Assembly (NCBI RefSeq): GCF_900188085.1 | Contig: NZ_FZOU01000017.1 | Location: forward strand, 1-35,956 | From: Granulicella rosea | Lineage (GTDB): Bacteria > Acidobacteriota > Terriglobia > Terriglobales > Acidobacteriaceae | Length of the DNA stretch: 35,956 bases | Direction: 5' to 3' | Part shown: positions 1 through 7,622 of the stretch, piece after piece | Layout: the number at the start of each line of letters is the position of its first letter | Position numbering within the stretch: position 1 is the first letter of the stretch | Program-made: the position numbers and the translations under genes | Notes under the pieces: generated by a model | Told to the model about the DNA's origin: nothing | Databases searched by the model: none | Seen by the model: the letters and a program-made list of their open reading frames with translations, nothing else

Positions 1-95
1 CGCGTGACCGCAGCCGGTGAGCGCAAGACACGCTGCACCCTGAAGCAGATGCCTGGTTCTGAGACGGTTCATTGAGCGGCGCCTCCTTTGGTTGA
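1..95. repeat. Terminal direct repeat, left copy (circular join)
   Basis: Bases 1-95 are identical to 35862-35956. The repeat holds the start of the YtcA-like gene (ATG on the minus strand at 72-70), its ribosome binding site, and the 3' end of the TolC-like gene. A terminal repeat of this kind is the usual signature of a circular molecule linearised by an assembler, and 95 is a k-mer size used in some SPAdes runs. The intact operon across the join supports circularity over a true terminal repeat. Confidence 0.93.
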
Positions 96-1628
96 GTCAG
101 GCGTGGCCAGTTGCGGCGGCGCCTGTGGCTGAACCTTCGTCGCCGGCGGCAGGCTGCGCAGCAGGTTGCCAGTGACGAACTCCAGCTCCACCGCCTCCAG
201 AAAAAGCTGCGAGCGCGCTGACACGCCGGAGAGCCGCGCCTGCGCCAGCTGACGCTCGGCCGTAACCACGTCGATCAGGTTCTTCACGCCGTATTTATAG
301 GCCTCCAGTGATGCGTTGTAACTCTCGTTCGCGGCGCTCAGCAGCGAGATGGCCGCCTGCTGCTTCTTGAGTCCCGTACGGAAGGCGATATACGCCGACC
401 ACACCTGTCGCGTGGCCGCATCGTGCTTCTCGGTCATCTCGTCCTGTGCCTCGCGTTTTCTGGACCGCGCCGCGGCAAGCTCGTTGCGGCGCTCGCCACC
501 GTCGAAGACCTTCCACTCCAGGCCGATGTAGGCGTTCCACGTCGGCTCGCTGGGGCTGCCGAGCAGGCCGGCGTCCGGGCTGGGCCAGATGGAGGTCTGC
601 GCGCCGCTGCCCGTGATCACGACGCGCGGCAGATAGCTGGCGCGGGCCACGCGAATGCGGTCGTCCGCCGCGCGTATCTCCTGGGCCTGCGCGGCGAGAT
701 CGGGTCGATTGGCGACCGCGCGGTCGATCAGCTCGTCGATCGACGCGGTCAGCGTCTCGGGCAGAGGCGCATTGGCCATGGCGTCGATGTTGACGTCGGG
801 CGTAGGCTCGGCGCCCACTTCTTCGGCCAGGGCGACGCGCGAGATCTTCTCGTCGCCATCGGCCGACTCCATGTCGAAGGCGGCCTGCGCGGCCTCCGAT
901 TTGGCGTTGTACACATCAGGCAGGGTCGAACGGCCGTTGGCGAGCTGCGCCTCGGCCGCGTCCTCGGTGGTCTGCGCGGTCTTCAGCGTCTCGCGCGTGG
1001 CCTGCAGCTTCTCCTGCGCGGTCAGCAGCTTATAGTAGGCGGTCGCGACGCGGAAGGCGACATCCTGATTCGCCTGTACGAAGTTCGCTCCGGCGGCGAT
1101 CTTCTCCGCCTGCGCCGCGTCGACGCGCGCGCCACGCCGGCCGGAGTCGAAGAGGAGATACTGCAGCGAGAGCTGCGGCTGAATCACCGGCACCGTCACC
1201 GAGTTATAGCCGCGCGCCTCGAGCGCGACAGGGAAGGGGCTCAGCGTCTTCTGATCGCCGCCAATCGCCTGGAAGACGATTACCGGAAAATAGGCGCTCT
1301 TCTCGACACCCAGCTCGTTGGCCTTTTGGCGCGCGCGCTCCCATGCGATACGGGTCTTTGGGTTGCTCCGCTCCGCCAGATCGATGAGTTCGCTCACCGT
1401 ATAGGAGTGCTGCGGGTCCAGCTTCGCGACCGAAGCGATGGGGATCGTATGCGCCGCGCACTCCGCCGCCTGTGCGGGCGTCGGGGCGGCGCCCGCACAG
1501 GCAGTCTGAGCCCTCAGCCGCGGAGCGGCGAGAGGCAGGAGCGCGATCAGGGCAAAATACCCGCCCCACTCCTTCCTCCTGAAATTCGGGTACTTCCGGC
1601 CGCAAACTTCCTGCGTAACTTCGACCAT
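69..1628 (-). CDS. TolC/MdtP-like outer-membrane efflux protein
   Basis: 519 residues. It should form the trimeric outer-membrane and periplasmic exit duct for the HlyD/FUSC pump encoded downstream. An N-terminal signal peptide (basic RRK near residues 17-19, then a hydrophobic stretch ending PRLRAQ near 41) is followed by two TolC-type repeats of long helices. Typical family patterns are visible: YTVSELIDLAERSNP near 75-90, a central RPDLAAQAQEIRAADDRI, and LEAYKYGVKNLIDVVTAER in the second half. The C-terminal tail is Pro/Gln-rich. The stop TGA overlaps the ATG of the YtcA-like gene (ATGA, bases 72-69), so the two are translationally coupled across the circular join. In E. coli the outer-membrane gene mdtP is last in the operon; here it is first. 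The family is clear; substrate is unknown. Confidence 0.9.
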   Translation of the reverse strand: MVEVTQEVCGRKYPNFRRKEWGGYFALIALLPLAAPRLRAQTACAGAAPTPAQAAECAAHTIPIASVAKLDPQHSYTVSELIDLAERSNPKTRIAWERARQKANELGVEKSAYFPVIVFQAIGGDQKTLSPFPVALEARGYNSVTVPVIQPQLSLQYLLFDSGRRGARVDAAQAEKIAAGANFVQANQDVAFRVATAYYKLLTAQEKLQATRETLKTAQTTEDAAEAQLANGRSTLPDVYNAKSEAAQAAFDMESADGDEKISRVALAEEVGAEPTPDVNIDAMANAPLPETLTASIDELIDRAVANRPDLAAQAQEIRAADDRIRVARASYLPRVVITGSGAQTSIWPSPDAGLLGSPSEPTWNAYIGLEWKVFDGGERRNELAAARSRKREAQDEMTEKHDAATRQVWSAYIAFRTGLKKQQAAISLLSAANESYNASLEAYKYGVKNLIDVVTAERQLAQARLSGVSARSQLFLEAVELEFVTGNLLRSLPPATKVQPQAPPQLATPDSTKGGAAQ

Positions 1629-1713
1629 CGGGGCGAGGCCTCTTCGATTGCTTTCAACATGAAATGCAGGGGTAAATTTCGGGAAAACGGTGTGCGTTCC
1701 CGATCTTGTAAAG

Positions 1714-1742
1714 AAAATACATCAGGCCGTAAGGGTCGACAA
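1714..1742 (-). promoter_or_regulatory. Possible sigma70-like promoter of the efflux operon
   Basis: On the minus strand TTGTCG (1742-1737) is followed after 17 bases by TATTTT (1719-1714). Each hexamer matches the consensus at 4 of 6 positions. It lies about 90 bases upstream of the TolC-like start codon. The match is modest and acidobacterial promoters are not well defined, so this is a candidate only. Confidence 0.35.
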
Positions 1743-1762
1743 CCTCCCTTCGAGTTAATCGA

Positions 1763-1775
1763 GAAAGATACTTTC
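1763..1775. promoter_or_regulatory. 13-bp palindrome upstream of efflux promoter
   Basis: GAAAGATACTTTC is a perfect 5+3+5 inverted repeat about 20 bases upstream of the candidate -35. It is placed where an activator or repressor could act on the efflux operon. No linked regulator gene is present. Confidence 0.35.
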
Positions 1776-2343
1776 GGATAGCTCGTTTCGGCAGCGGCAT
1801 GGCTCGTTCTGCATCGGGCGCTATCCTTGCGGACTATAAACAGGCGTCGACCGGCGCCCGGCAATGCAGTGGCGCGCGAATAGTTGGCGGAGTGCGCCAG
1901 AAAATTCTGGCTCTCCGGCCTACATCGTTAAGCCCTCATTTTGTGCAGCTTGGCGAAAAGCATGTTGAAAGCAACTACCCGGCTGTAAGACTCACAGGAC
2001 AGACTCGTTGCTCCCCCGAAGAAATTCACCGATTAATATCGCTTTCTCCGGTTGATTAGTGCTATGCTGCGATCAAAGCACATCTCAGAAGAAGTTTGGT
2101 TTCGGCGAATACCCTCGATCCGGGGATCCGACCTGCAACCCGACGTAGAAAGTTCCGTACCGCCCACGGCCCTGCACCATAGCGGCGAGCCCTCGCATAC
2201 CCTGCGTTGTCTCTCGACTTTGAAGCCTGCGCTTTCTAACGTTCCTGTTTTGTACGTCTGATTCATCTGTATTGCCCCGTATCTCTTGAGTTCCTCTCGC
2301 GCGTTGCTTCATAACCCAAGCCTTATCGGCCCTGAGAGATCGC

Positions 2344-5300
2344 ATGCTACCTCGCTTCGAGCGTCTTTGTCTTCCTTCCTTCTTTGCTCTGCCGGTTTTG
2401 GCTCTGGTGAGCCTCTTCGGTATGCAGCCATCCGCCGTCGCGCAGGGCGCCACTGCCTCTGCCACGGCTTCGCCCAGAGGCGGAGTAGCCGCCCGGATCA
2501 CCGACAAGATCGACGGCAACAAGAGATCCGCACTGACCGGCCATGTCCGGCCCTTTCTGCGTTATGCGGAAGATCACGGCTCGGTGGCGGACGATCAGAA
2601 GACCGCCCCGATCATGCTGATGTTCTCCCGCACGAAGGAGCAGCAGGCGGAGCTCGACTCGCTGGTCGACGAGCTGCACAACAAGAACTCGCCGTCCTTC
2701 CACAAGTGGCTGACGCCGGAGCAGTTTGGCGCAAAGTTCGGACCCGCGGATTCGGACGTCGCGGCCGTGAAGGCGTGGCTCGAAAGCCAGGGATTCACGG
2801 TGCTGGATGTCGTTCCGTCGAAGACCTATATCTCGTTTCAGGGAACTACGGGTCAGTTGCGCGCGGCCTTCAAGACGGAGATTCACCACGTCAGCCTGAA
2901 CGGCGAAGCCCACATGGCGACGATCAACGAGCCTCAGATTCCCACGGCCCTGCTGCCCGTCATCGGCGGCATGAACAAGCTGGACGACTTTGGCGGCAAG
3001 CCGCTGATGCGCAAGGCCGGTCTCTTCAAGCGCGATCTGAAGACGGGCAAGACGACGCTCGTATCCGGCACCTCGGCTGCGCCGAGGGCGACCGATCCCG
3101 CCTTTACCTTCAACTACAGCTCGGACAACTTCTATAACGTCGGGCCGCAGGATTTCTACACGATCTACAACGAGAATCCACTGCTGAAGGCTGGCATCAA
3201 CGGCGCCGGCCAGACGATCGCGGTCATCGAAGAGGTGCAGGTCGCCGCCGCCGACGTGACCAGCTTCCGCTCGCAGTTCGGTCTGCCCGCATATCCGGCG
3301 ACTCCGAATGCTACCGCCGGCGGCGTCAACTATCTGATTGGAAGCAGCACCGGCCTTAACGGCTATGCCTCCTGCTTTGCGCCGGTGACCCAGGCCAAGG
3401 GCAAGAGCTCCGGTGAAGAGGGTGAGGCCGACCTGGACCTGCAATGGTCCGGCGCCGTGGCGCCGAACGCGATCATCGACTTCGTCGCATGCGGCGGCAC
3501 GAAGACGAGCGGTGACGGAACGACTCTGGGCGCTCTGGGTATCGACCACTCGGCACAGTACGTAGCGAACTATCTTTCCGGCACCGTGGTCGCCGCCAGC
3601 ATGAGCTACGGCGAGTGCGAGGCCGACATGACCAGCTCCGCCACCAACGGCGTCGGCTACTACAACAATCAGTGGCAGCAGTTCGCGGCTGAAGGCATTA
3701 CGGCTGTCATCTCTTCCGGCGACGGCGGCTCGGAGCAGTGCTACCAGAACGACGCAAACGCGACAACGCTTCCCCCCTCGGTCAACGGCTTCGGCAGCTC
3801 GGCGTACAACGTCTCGGCCGGCGGTACGGATCTCGGCGACGATTACGAGTCCCTCAACTACACGACAACTCCGGTTGAAACCTGGTGGAACGACACCAAT
3901 GGCCCGGGCTTCTCCTCGGCGACCGGCTATGTGCCTGAGACGACGTGGACCAGCTACTGCGCCAACACGCTCTTTGGTTCGATCCTGCAGGCTGAGGGGT
4001 CCACGACCTTCGGAACGGACTACACGCCGTCGGCGCTCTGCAGCAGCTCTTACTCCACGACCAATGGGTATACGGCGGTTGTGGGCGGCGCGGGCGGCAT
4101 CAGCACCTACAACGCCATCCCGACCTGGCAGAACGTCTACGGCGTGGGCGTCAACTCGGTATCGAGCACCTTCCGCAATCTTCCCGACGTCTCGCTCTTT
4201 GCAGCAAACGGCTTCTGGGGACATACGCTGCCCTTCTGCGAATCGGACGAAACTGCCTGCAGCTACACCGTCGGCGCCGACGCCTACAACCTGGGGTCCG
4301 GCGGAACATCCTTCGTCGCGCCTCAGCTTGCCGGGTTTATGGCCCTTGTGGCACAGAAGACCGGGCAACGGCAAGGACAGGCAAACTACACCTTCTACAA
4401 CCTGGCGGCGCAGCAGTATGGAACGCCCAGCACTCCCAGCTCTTCGCTTGCGAGCTGCTCCGGCTCGGGCGTGACGCCGGGACAGGCGCCGCCCAATAGC
4501 TGCTACTTCTACGACGTGTCGAACGACATGCCGAGCCTCCAGGGCGGCACGATCACGGCGGGGAACTACCAGCCCTGTCTCGTGGGCGACATCGACTGCT
4601 TCCAGGGCACGGGCGTAAAGTACGGTGTCAGCACGGTCCCCGGCACGGTGAAGACCGCCGGCGTTCTCGCCTACACGGCAAGCCCCGGATACGACGATGC
4701 AACCGGTCTGGGCAGCATGAACATCACCGGCGTGGTGCAGGGCTGGAATAACGTTACCCCGTCGTTTGCCAGCACCACGGTGCTCGGAACGAGCGCTGCA
4801 ACGGTCACGTCCACCACCTCGGTCACGCTCACCGCAACCGTCACGGCTACCGGACGTGGCGGCGCGGTAGCCCCCGCCGGCACGGTGACTTTCTTCGTCG
4901 GATCGACCTCCGGCACGAACCTCGGCGCCGGCACGATCGCCTCCTCCTGCAGCGGAACCGGCGCAACCACCGCCTGCAAGGGAGTCGCAACGCTCGCGCT
5001 CGCAGGCAGCTCGCTGGCGAACGGCGTAAACAACATCGTCGCCTACTTCGGCGGCGACGGCGCAAACGACGCACCCTCCACCTCGGCCGCGGTCGTAGTC
5101 ACCGAGAGCACCGTCGCCCCGCTACTCGGCTTTGTAACCGCGCCGCCCAGCACGCTTACCGCTGGCGGGAACGCCGGCACGGTCCAGGTAGCAGTTGAAA
5201 CCTCGACCGGCGCCGTCTCCACCTCTTCCTCGGGTGTTTCGGTAAGCCTCGCGGTCACCGGTCCGGGCTACTCGGCAACCACTACCGCCCTGACCGTCAA

Positions 5301-6237
5301 TGGCATCGCCTCCTTCCCGCTCGGCAGCACGCCGTTGACGGCGGCGGGGGCTTACACCTACACCGCGACAAGCGCCAGCCTCACACAGACGCAGGTCTCG
5401 GAGGCGGTCGTCGCCGGTCCGGCGGCGCTGCTCACGATCGCCGGCGTCCCGACTCCGGCCAGCCTGCTCGTGGTCTACGGCGGCACAGCCAAGGTGACGG
5501 ATGCATACGGCAACCCGGCCACGAGCTTCACCGGAACCGTTACGCTCGCCAGCTCCGACCCCTCGGTTGCGATCACTCCGGCAACCCATACCTTCACCAC
5601 GGGCGAAGCCGGCGTCACGATCTTCAAGGCCGTCTTCTCGAACGCGGGCGCCTTCACGATCACCGGAACCTCAGGTGTACTCACCGGCTCTGAGAGCGGC
5701 ATCGCAGTCCTGGGTGCGGTCTATATTCTCAACGCCGACGCCAGCGTCAGCCGTTACAACACGAACGGCGTCCTGTCTTACCAGACTGCGGCAAATGGCA
5801 CAGCTACGGCGGGCGTGGTCGCGGTCGACGGGAACGGCACAGCCTGGGCGGTGACCAACTCAACGCTCGAGGCCTACACGACCGTAGGAGACGCCATCTC
5901 TGTCAACACGCTGGGCTCTGGCGTCAACGCGCCGGTGTCGGTCGCGGTCGACGGTGGCAGCAATGTCTGGGTCGCCAACGGCAACAACTCGGTCAGTGAA
6001 CTTACCTCCACGGGAACGGCGATCTCGCCCTCCACCGGCTACACCGGCGTGACCACGGCCACGACCGGCGGGGCTACGAACTACTCGGCGCCGGCGGGCA
6101 TCGCGATCGACCTCTCGGGCAACGTCTGGGTCTCGAATTCGACGGCCAACACCGTCACCGAGATCCTCGGCGCGGCAACTCCGGCAGCACCTCTCTCCAC
6201 CGCAGTCACGAACGTCACTACAGGAGCGCGCCCATGA
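2344..6237 (+). CDS. S53 (sedolisin/kumamolisin) peptidase with Ig-like and NHL C-terminus
   Basis: 1297 residues. It is a secreted serine-carboxyl endopeptidase, expected to work at acid pH. A signal peptide ends near 34 (SAVAQ). The pro-kumamolisin activation domain covers about 50-215 (SFHKWLTPEQFG near 118-129). The catalytic domain covers about 265-800. The S53 triad is intact: E361 and D365 in GEADLDLQWSG, and S656 in GSGGTSFVAP; the oxyanion-hole D460 lies in SSGDGG. Calcium-site patterns DVSND (724-728) and SPGYDDATGLG (780-790) are present. An Ig-like region follows to about 1130, then NHL-type units (GNVWVSNS) to the end. The ATG at 2344 has a GAGAGA-type site close upstream. The stop overlaps the next start (ATGA), coupling it to a lipoprotein gene. 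The last ~65 residues nearly match the other S53 protein at 15020-20206. Confidence 0.93.
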   Translation: MLPRFERLCLPSFFALPVLALVSLFGMQPSAVAQGATASATASPRGGVAARITDKIDGNKRSALTGHVRPFLRYAEDHGSVADDQKTAPIMLMFSRTKEQQAELDSLVDELHNKNSPSFHKWLTPEQFGAKFGPADSDVAAVKAWLESQGFTVLDVVPSKTYISFQGTTGQLRAAFKTEIHHVSLNGEAHMATINEPQIPTALLPVIGGMNKLDDFGGKPLMRKAGLFKRDLKTGKTTLVSGTSAAPRATDPAFTFNYSSDNFYNVGPQDFYTIYNENPLLKAGINGAGQTIAVIEEVQVAAADVTSFRSQFGLPAYPATPNATAGGVNYLIGSSTGLNGYASCFAPVTQAKGKSSGEEGEADLDLQWSGAVAPNAIIDFVACGGTKTSGDGTTLGALGIDHSAQYVANYLSGTVVAASMSYGECEADMTSSATNGVGYYNNQWQQFAAEGITAVISSGDGGSEQCYQNDANATTLPPSVNGFGSSAYNVSAGGTDLGDDYESLNYTTTPVETWWNDTNGPGFSSATGYVPETTWTSYCANTLFGSILQAEGSTTFGTDYTPSALCSSSYSTTNGYTAVVGGAGGISTYNAIPTWQNVYGVGVNSVSSTFRNLPDVSLFAANGFWGHTLPFCESDETACSYTVGADAYNLGSGGTSFVAPQLAGFMALVAQKTGQRQGQANYTFYNLAAQQYGTPSTPSSSLASCSGSGVTPGQAPPNSCYFYDVSNDMPSLQGGTITAGNYQPCLVGDIDCFQGTGVKYGVSTVPGTVKTAGVLAYTASPGYDDATGLGSMNITGVVQGWNNVTPSFASTTVLGTSAATVTSTTSVTLTATVTATGRGGAVAPAGTVTFFVGSTSGTNLGAGTIASSCSGTGATTACKGVATLALAGSSLANGVNNIVAYFGGDGANDAPSTSAAVVVTESTVAPLLGFVTAPPSTLTAGGNAGTVQVAVETSTGAVSTSSSGVSVSLAVTGPGYSATTTALTVNGIASFPLGSTPLTAAGAYTYTATSASLTQTQVSEAVVAGPAALLTIAGVPTPASLLVVYGGTAKVTDAYGNPATSFTGTVTLASSDPSVAITPATHTFTTGEAGVTIFKAVFSNAGAFTITGTSGVLTGSESGIAVLGAVYILNADASVSRYNTNGVLSYQTAANGTATAGVVAVDGNGTAWAVTNSTLEAYTTVGDAISVNTLGSGVNAPVSVAVDGGSNVWVANGNNSVSELTSTGTAISPSTGYTGVTTATTGGATNYSAPAGIAIDLSGNVWVSNSTANTVTEILGAATPAAPLSTAVTNVTTGARP

Positions 6238-7595
6238 ACATCTCTCTGAACCTTGGCATGAAGTCCTCTTTGAAGTACCTTCTGCCCGTCGGCATGATCG
6301 CTGCCTTTCTGACCGGCTGCGGGATGACCACCTCCACGAGCGTCACCTCACCGGTGACGGTTGGAGCCGCGACCAAGGTCAGCGGTATCGTCATGGGGGG
6401 ACAGCAGCCGGTCGGCGGCGTCTCGATCCAGATGTACACCGTTGGCACGAGCGGCTACGGCTCGGCGGCGACACCGCTCGGGGCGTCGTTCTCGACGACC
6501 TCCGCGGGTAATTTCACGCTGCCCGCCTTCACCTGCCCCACCCCCGGCGCGCTGACCTTTCTCGTCGGCACGGGTGGTCAGCCCATCGCGGCGACTCAGA
6601 CCACCGCAGCCGTCACCAACCCCAACCTCGCGCTGATGGTTGGCCTGGGCGCATGCTCGACCGTCGGCAGCTCGTACATCAACGTGAACGAGCTCACCAC
6701 GGTCGCCACCATCTGGTCGCTGTCGCCGTTCATGACCGGACTCACCAGCATCGGCGCGCCGTCGACCAACGCGACCGGCATCAAGAATGCGTTCGCCGCC
6801 ATCAACAAGGTCGTAAACACCACCAATGGATTGATCTCCGGGCCGGCGTTGCCTTCGAACGCCACCCTGCCGATCGCTGAGATCAACACGCTTGCCGACA
6901 TCCTCGAGCAGTGCGTCAACTCTGGCGGCGGCTCGGCGTCCGACTCGACCGACGGGCAGACGACGGGTACGCCGTGCGGCAAGCTCTTCTACCTGACGGG
7001 CGCGCCCACCAACACCATTGCGGCCGCGCTCTACATTGCGAAGAACCCGGCGCTGAACGTGGCGAAGCTGAACATGCTGCGCTCGACCTCGCCGGTCTTC
7101 CAGCCGGTGCTGAGCGTCAATACGCCGCCCAGCGACTGGACGATTGCGATCAGCTACTCGGGCGGCGGTCTAAGCACACCGCAGGGCGTGGCCACGGACC
7201 TGAACGGCAACGTCTGGGTCGCCAACTCCGGCAACTCCAGCGTCTCCGAGTTCTCCTCGACCGGCGCCGCGATCTCCGGCACGACCGGATTCACCGCCGG
7301 CGGCATCAGCGTGCCCTATGCGCTGGCGCTCGATCAGAGTGGGAATGTGTGGGTCGCCAACTCCGGCAACAACACTGTCACCAAGCTGGCCGCGACGGGA
7401 GCCACCGGTACGAGCTATAGCGGAAATGGCCTCAGCACACCGAAGGGAATCGCCATCGATGGCTTAGGCAATGTCTTCGTCTCGAACTCCGGCGCGTCCA
7501 CCTTCAGCGGCTTCACCAGCGCCGGCGCCGCGCTGCCCTCGTCGCCCTTCACCGGCCCGAGTGCTGCGATCGGGATCGCTGTCAGCCCTCACTAA
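6234..7595 (+). CDS. NHL-repeat lipoprotein 1
   Basis: 453 residues. It is probably an outer-membrane-anchored lipoprotein: a hydrophobic signal ends in the lipobox LTGC (lipidated Cys29). A small carboxypeptidase-regulatory-like beta domain (about 48-115, GGQQPVGGVSIQMY) is followed by a conserved middle region with NELTTVATIWSLSPF and QCVNSGG, then from about 305 several NHL beta-propeller blades (GNVWVANSGN repeated). The propeller may bind protein or glycan; no catalytic motif is seen. The ATG at 6234 overlaps the upstream S53 stop and has GGAG seven bases before it; an in-frame ATG at 6258 is a less likely start. It is a paralogue of the next gene, and the S53-lipoprotein-lipoprotein order suggests a shared surface complex (inference). 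Confidence 0.85.
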   Translation: MNISLNLGMKSSLKYLLPVGMIAAFLTGCGMTTSTSVTSPVTVGAATKVSGIVMGGQQPVGGVSIQMYTVGTSGYGSAATPLGASFSTTSAGNFTLPAFTCPTPGALTFLVGTGGQPIAATQTTAAVTNPNLALMVGLGACSTVGSSYINVNELTTVATIWSLSPFMTGLTSIGAPSTNATGIKNAFAAINKVVNTTNGLISGPALPSNATLPIAEINTLADILEQCVNSGGGSASDSTDGQTTGTPCGKLFYLTGAPTNTIAAALYIAKNPALNVAKLNMLRSTSPVFQPVLSVNTPPSDWTIAISYSGGGLSTPQGVATDLNGNVWVANSGNSSVSEFSSTGAAISGTTGFTAGGISVPYALALDQSGNVWVANSGNNTVTKLAATGATGTSYSGNGLSTPKGIAIDGLGNVFVSNSGASTFSGFTSAGAALPSSPFTGPSAAIGIAVSPH

Positions 7596-7622
7596 ATCGC
7601 TCCAGCACCTCGGGATGTTTCA

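Larger units (their letters stand above)
1629..2343. other. Intergenic region between efflux operon and first S53 peptidase gene
   Basis: About 715 bases separate divergent genes. The left third holds a possible promoter for the efflux operon and a 13-bp palindrome (annotated separately). The remainder presumably carries the promoter and leader for the S53 gene, but I cannot pick a convincing -35/-10 pair. Short open frames on both strands here (for example 1799-2059 plus and 2033-2266 minus) have no recognisable protein features and no good ribosome binding site. No regulator gene is present. Confidence 0.6.

Noticed and set aside
2033..2266. Small minus-strand gene upstream of the first S53 gene
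   Set aside because: 77 residues with no recognisable motif and no ribosome binding site; it overlaps equally unconvincing plus-strand frames.
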